DNA from: Gammaproteobacteria bacterium
GTDB taxonomy: Bacteria > Pseudomonadota > Gammaproteobacteria > SZUA-152
NCBI GenBank assembly: GCA_021648485.1
Contig: JAKISS010000018.1
Coordinates: 1 to 49,790, forward strand
DNA length: 49,790 bases
Reading direction: 5' to 3'
Within the stretch, counting starts at the first letter, position 1; each line of letters begins with the position of its first letter. A program made the position numbers and the translations under genes. Positions 46,288-49,790 of this stretch are shown one piece after another. The notes beneath the pieces were generated by a model. It made no database searches. It saw only the letters and a list, made by a program, of their open reading frames with translations, and was not told the DNA's origin.

Positions 46288-49200
46288 TTAGCGTTCGATC
46301 GTGTAGAGAAAATCGGCTCCCTGGTGTTCGCCGCTTTCACCTTTTAGCTGTAGCCGGTCAGAGATCTGATAACGGACATTAAAGGTATTAATCGTTTCGA
46401 TCAAACCAACGCCGTAGCTGATATACAGTTTGGGTGACATATACCGACCCATGACCAGTGACGCCTGATCGCCACGATCACTGCTCTCAACCCGCATTTC
46501 GTCCAAACCAAACCGGTTGCCCAGGGTGCGAGCCAGGCGGTCACCACCACTTAGCCCCAGGGCCAGTACCGCTTTTGCCATCATGGCACCATCTTCGTCT
46601 GAGGCATTTTCGATGGGACGCCCCAGTAGAAGATAGGCGAGGGTGTCGGTTTGCCCCATGGCAGGTATGGAGAAGAGGTCAATCCGTGGTTGATTCAAAC
46701 TGCCACCAACCTTGAGCCCCGCTGTTATGTTGTTGACCTTGCGAACGGCGCGCAGATCCAGGCCAGGGTTGCTTAATGGCCCGCCGGTATAGAGCAGGCG
46801 GCCATATTCAACATTAAGACGCTGGCCATAAGCGCGATAGCGTCCTTCAGGAATGGTGATTTCACCTGTGGCTGCGGTCAGTTGACCGGGTTCATCTTGC
46901 AGTAACAGGTTGCCACCTAAACGGCCTTCAAAGCCGAAGCCATAAAAATTTACCCGATCCCCCAACGTGAGCCTGATTTTGGAGGTAATATTCCATTTTT
47001 CTGGCGTTTTCTGTTCACCGTCAACGATCACTGTATCGGCTGACACGCGTACTGCGGTGGTGATGTCTTTTGGTTGCAGTTTGGCATAGGGGATGTGAAC
47101 GTTACCTTCAATGTCAATGTGACGGTTTATCAGTTTGACCTGTAGGTCAGGCGTCAGCAGTATACGTGCTTCCGGTATTCGCGAAATTTCAAAATCACTG
47201 CCTTTGATGCTGATTTGCGTTGGCCAGCCAGCGCCTCTATCCAGGCGGGTTTGCCCTTTAACAACAAGATTGCCGTTACCGGAATGGGCCTCAAGGTTGA
47301 AGCGAAGTGTTTCCAGTCCTTTGCTTTGACTATTAAACTTGATTTGGTCAATGTAAAGCCCTAAGCGTGGTATGCGAAGGCTGGCATTGAGCAGGTGTGC
47401 TTGGCCCGTGAACCGAGGTTGAGCCAGGCTTCCGGATGCGTTGATATTAAGGTTTGCTTCACCGCGAAGATCATAAATGTCAGTCATGATGGTTTCGAAT
47501 AAACCAAGATCATGTACTGCCAAGGAAACATGGGCTTGCAGTGCTTGGTTTTGCGGTTCCAATGCCAATAGTTTTGCCCCCGGTAAGGTAAGTTGCGCCT
47601 TGAATTGGTCGCCATTGTTAATGGCAATTTGGGCGTCTGCTTGCAGACCTTGTTTATTCAGAATGATTGATGCCTTGGCATGTTGGTATTGCCAATGGTC
47701 TCGTTCGCCAATCAATAGTGGGTAACTGACAGTTCCGGCAGGCAAATCAATCTGGGCCTGGCCCATAAGCTGGTTTGGCATTTGAAATGTCAGCTCGGCG
47801 GTGGTATTTGCGACACCTTCAAGTGTCAGGTCAGGGGGGAGTAACGGGTCGAGGAGTTGAAGTGGTATTTTTCTGCTGACCAGCCTGGATTGCCATTGTT
47901 TATTATTGTGATTGAGTGAGACACACAAACTGGCCTGCTGATTGGATAGCAAACACAGGTTGTCACTCAACAATGATTTTTGGCTGACAAAAAACGTGGC
48001 CGGCTGCTTGAGGTGCCAATTGGCAAAACGCTGACTTTTTATCTCAACCTGCTCGACCTTTCCCAACCAGCCTTCATTCATGGGTTCTCCAATGAGTTTT
48101 ATTTGGGCGTTTATCGCTTCTGAGATCAGCTTGATTTCAAGCTGTTGGCTATCAGCGTTAATGACCAGCGATTGCAGTGTATGCTCCTTGAATTTGAGTG
48201 CTTGGGCCGTCAACATGATATCCACTTGTTGCCAGTTGAGCAGATCGACCACCACAGTCCCATCGAGGCTGGCAATATCATAATCAGGCAGATGCAAGGC
48301 CTTGGCCATAAAAGATGTTGTGATTGTGGGTGACATTTTCGGCCCGGTTAGCAAGGCCTTAGCGTTGAGCTGCCCCTTGGCCTTGGGATAGAAATCCCCC
48401 AGGTCGTTGGCATCGATGGCAATATTTAAATTCAATGAGTCGCCAATACGTCCCTGCGCATTAATCTCAGAGGTACCGGAGCGAAAATCAAAATGGCTAA
48501 TCTCCAGACCATTGTTGCGCCAATCAAAACCAGTGCGCAGTGAAACAGGGTAACCGCGCAATGTGCCTGTGAGGTCACTGATATCAGTTGAGGCGATCAA
48601 CTGGCCATTTTCAATGCGACCATTGCTGGACAATGTTGTTTTAAGCTGGCCAGGCCATTCTGGCCAAAACTTGGCTGGGTTGATATCACGGCCACTAAGC
48701 TGGGCTTGCCAAGCCAACTGCGGCGACCAGGTGAGTTTACCTTTGGCGGTGACCTCACCTTCAAGAGTGGTGATGCGTAGGGAGCTAACATCAAGGCCAT
48801 CAAGATTGCCCTTGGCACTGACATACACTGTTGAGGCGGGAGCCTGGGGTATGAGCAGGTCGGCTGTCAGTGCTAACTGATATTGCTGGGTATTGCCCGT
48901 CATCCGGCCGCTGCCAAGGGGGCTGTTAAAACGAGCATCTCCCGTTAATGGCCAGGATAGGTTTTGCCAATCCAGGGTCAAGGCTAGATTGCCGCCCATA
49001 TTATCGGGCAGCCACTGACCGTAGGCTTGGATGCGACTGTCATTAACCGGGCTATGCAGCATCAAATTTTCAATGTGAATACTATTGTCATTTAGCCACT
49101 GAAGGCTGACATCCGCATCAAAGAGGCCAAGTTCAGGCGATTGTCCTTGCCCGTTGGCGGCAATATTTGCACTGCCAAGATCGCCGCTGCCATTCAGCAT

Positions 49201-49790
49201 TAGTTTGCCGCTTAGCGCCGGCCAGCCAGGGTTTAATTTTGCGGTATTAAATTCAGTCACATCAATATTGACCTGCCAACTAAGGTGTTCAAAAAAGTCA
49301 TTTATTTCGGCATTGAGTGTTAGTTTCAGTGGGCCAGAAATCTGCTGGTTTAGACGACTTTTATGGATGTTGCCGACTAAGCGGCCCTTGCCTTTTAGTA
49401 ATGCCTTTGAGGCAAGCGCCAGCTGCCAACGCAGCGTCAGTTGGTGAGAATAGTCTTGAATGGGTTGGAGTTCGCCGGTGATATTGAGACTGAAATCATT
49501 GGCCACAATATTGAGTTCATCAATATTAATCTGACTCAAAAGTGTGGTCGCACTGAATTTAATTTGCTGCAGATCGATACGTTGCTCGTTTTGAATAATG
49601 CTGACGTCATCAATCAATACCTTTTTCAGTAAAATGCGCCACGGGAAATTGATGTCAGGCAGATTTAATGGCTGGGGTTGGTTTGCCTTTTCTGATGGGG
49701 GAATCACAATTTTAAGTGCTTGCAAATGCAGGCGGGTAATATCGATGTTGGCGGTGAGCAAAGCAAGCGGTCGCCAGTTAACGCTGAGTT
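46288..49790 (-). CDS. tamB: Translocation and assembly module protein TamB, 5' end cut by the window
   Basis: TamB is a long periplasmic beta-taco protein anchored in the inner membrane. It works with the outer-membrane protein TamA and is implicated in phospholipid transport and outer-membrane protein insertion. At least 1167 residues are visible, and the frame is open through the right edge, so the N-terminal anchor is missing. Repeated amphipathic strand patterns fill most of the length. The C-terminal DUF490 domain is clear (EDGAMMAKAVLALGLSGGDRLART, then SYGVGLIETINTFNVRYQIS), ending FLYTIER. tamA should lie just beyond the right edge. Confidence 0.94.
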   Translation of the reverse strand, partial: LSVNWRPLALLTANIDITRLHLQALKIVIPPSEKANQPQPLNLPDINFPWRILLKKVLIDDVSIIQNEQRIDLQQIKFSATTLLSQINIDELNIVANDFSLNITGELQPIQDYSHQLTLRWQLALASKALLKGKGRLVGNIHKSRLNQQISGPLKLTLNAEINDFFEHLSWQVNIDVTEFNTAKLNPGWPALSGKLMLNGSGDLGSANIAANGQGQSPELGLFDADVSLQWLNDNSIHIENLMLHSPVNDSRIQAYGQWLPDNMGGNLALTLDWQNLSWPLTGDARFNSPLGSGRMTGNTQQYQLALTADLLIPQAPASTVYVSAKGNLDGLDVSSLRITTLEGEVTAKGKLTWSPQLAWQAQLSGRDINPAKFWPEWPGQLKTTLSSNGRIENGQLIASTDISDLTGTLRGYPVSLRTGFDWRNNGLEISHFDFRSGTSEINAQGRIGDSLNLNIAIDANDLGDFYPKAKGQLNAKALLTGPKMSPTITTSFMAKALHLPDYDIASLDGTVVVDLLNWQQVDIMLTAQALKFKEHTLQSLVINADSQQLEIKLISEAINAQIKLIGEPMNEGWLGKVEQVEIKSQRFANWHLKQPATFFVSQKSLLSDNLCLLSNQQASLCVSLNHNNKQWQSRLVSRKIPLQLLDPLLPPDLTLEGVANTTAELTFQMPNQLMGQAQIDLPAGTVSYPLLIGERDHWQYQHAKASIILNKQGLQADAQIAINNGDQFKAQLTLPGAKLLALEPQNQALQAHVSLAVHDLGLFETIMTDIYDLRGEANLNINASGSLAQPRFTGQAHLLNASLRIPRLGLYIDQIKFNSQSKGLETLRFNLEAHSGNGNLVVKGQTRLDRGAGWPTQISIKGSDFEISRIPEARILLTPDLQVKLINRHIDIEGNVHIPYAKLQPKDITTAVRVSADTVIVDGEQKTPEKWNITSKIRLTLGDRVNFYGFGFEGRLGGNLLLQDEPGQLTAATGEITIPEGRYRAYGQRLNVEYGRLLYTGGPLSNPGLDLRAVRKVNNITAGLKVGGSLNQPRIDLFSIPAMGQTDTLAYLLLGRPIENASDEDGAMMAKAVLALGLSGGDRLARTLGNRFGLDEMRVESSDRGDQASLVMGRYMSPKLYISYGVGLIETINTFNVRYQISDRLQLKGESGEHQGADFLYTIER

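Noticed and set aside
46000-46347. 115-codon plus-strand frame
   Set aside because: It overlaps the 3' end of tamB and a transposase scrap on the other strand, with no ribosome site.

Overview
The window reads as chromosomal DNA of a gammaproteobacterium of moderate GC, probably an environmental or marine lineage. I cannot fix the order. The evidence is the gene set and its order: an aat-bpt-infA-clpA-clpS N-end-rule block, icd with the NADP-type signature, rplU-rpmA-obgE, ispB, pilSR-pilABCD-coaE-zapD-yacG, murJ/rpsT, sspAB, class A RNase P RNA and tamB. Most of it is housekeeping and envelope-assembly DNA, with mobile-element scars concentrated near 19-22 kb and 44-46 kb.

Layout. 0-3.4 kb: a cut-off lipoprotein, an exported Ig-like protein, and two translationally coupled exported proteins resembling the PilJ N-terminal sensor domain. 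3.8-8.8 kb: trxB, a YcgR-type PilZ protein, a GNAT-fold protein, aat and bpt. 9-13.3 kb: infA, clpA, clpS, icd. 13.4-16.1 kb: gspL-M-N of the type II secretion system (T2SS). 16.3-19.4 kb: obgE, rpmA, rplU, and divergent ispB followed by tRNA-Pro(CGG). 19.4-22.3 kb: a 2.85 kb island bounded by a 45-bp repeat of the tRNA 3' half. It holds a truncated tyrosine integrase and a two-gene module: a HipA-like kinase plus a protein joining a HipA N-lobe/HipS-like domain to a HIRAN domain. 22.3-34.7 kb: a receiver-SpoIIE phosphatase, pilS-pilR, a higBA toxin-antitoxin pair, pilA behind a sigma-54 promoter, pilB, pilC, pilD, coaE, zapD, yacG. 34.8-38.4 kb: murJ, rpsT, proB. 38.8-42.8 kb: gspG-H-I-J-K and a divergent rhombosortase. 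42.8-43.8 kb: sspB and sspA. 44-46.3 kb: a patchwork of a MITE-like element, an internally deleted IS110 transposase, rnpB, a 65-bp inverted-repeat element, and scraps of IS3- and IS256-like transposases. 46.3 kb to the right edge: tamB, cut at its 5' end.

How the genes work together. Aat and Bpt add N-degrons, ClpS delivers them, and ClpA unfolds them. SspB delivers ssrA-tagged substrates to ClpX (not in the window). PilS-PilR should drive the sigma-54 pilA promoter, and PilB/PilC/PilD assemble and process pilins. PilD should also process the T2SS pseudopilins GspG-K. The rhombosortase next to the pseudopilin operon should trim GlyGly-CTERM proteins exported by that T2SS. T2SS genes are split between two loci about 22 kb apart, and gspC-F are absent here.

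The best candidate for an undescribed system is the island module (19587-21307): a kinase without a HipB-like DNA-binding partner, paired with a HipS-like/HIRAN fusion. Also notable are a near-palindromic HigA operator overlapping a promoter that would give a leaderless higB message, a large nested palindrome between pilA and pilB, and two families of dispersed hairpin repeats around proB.
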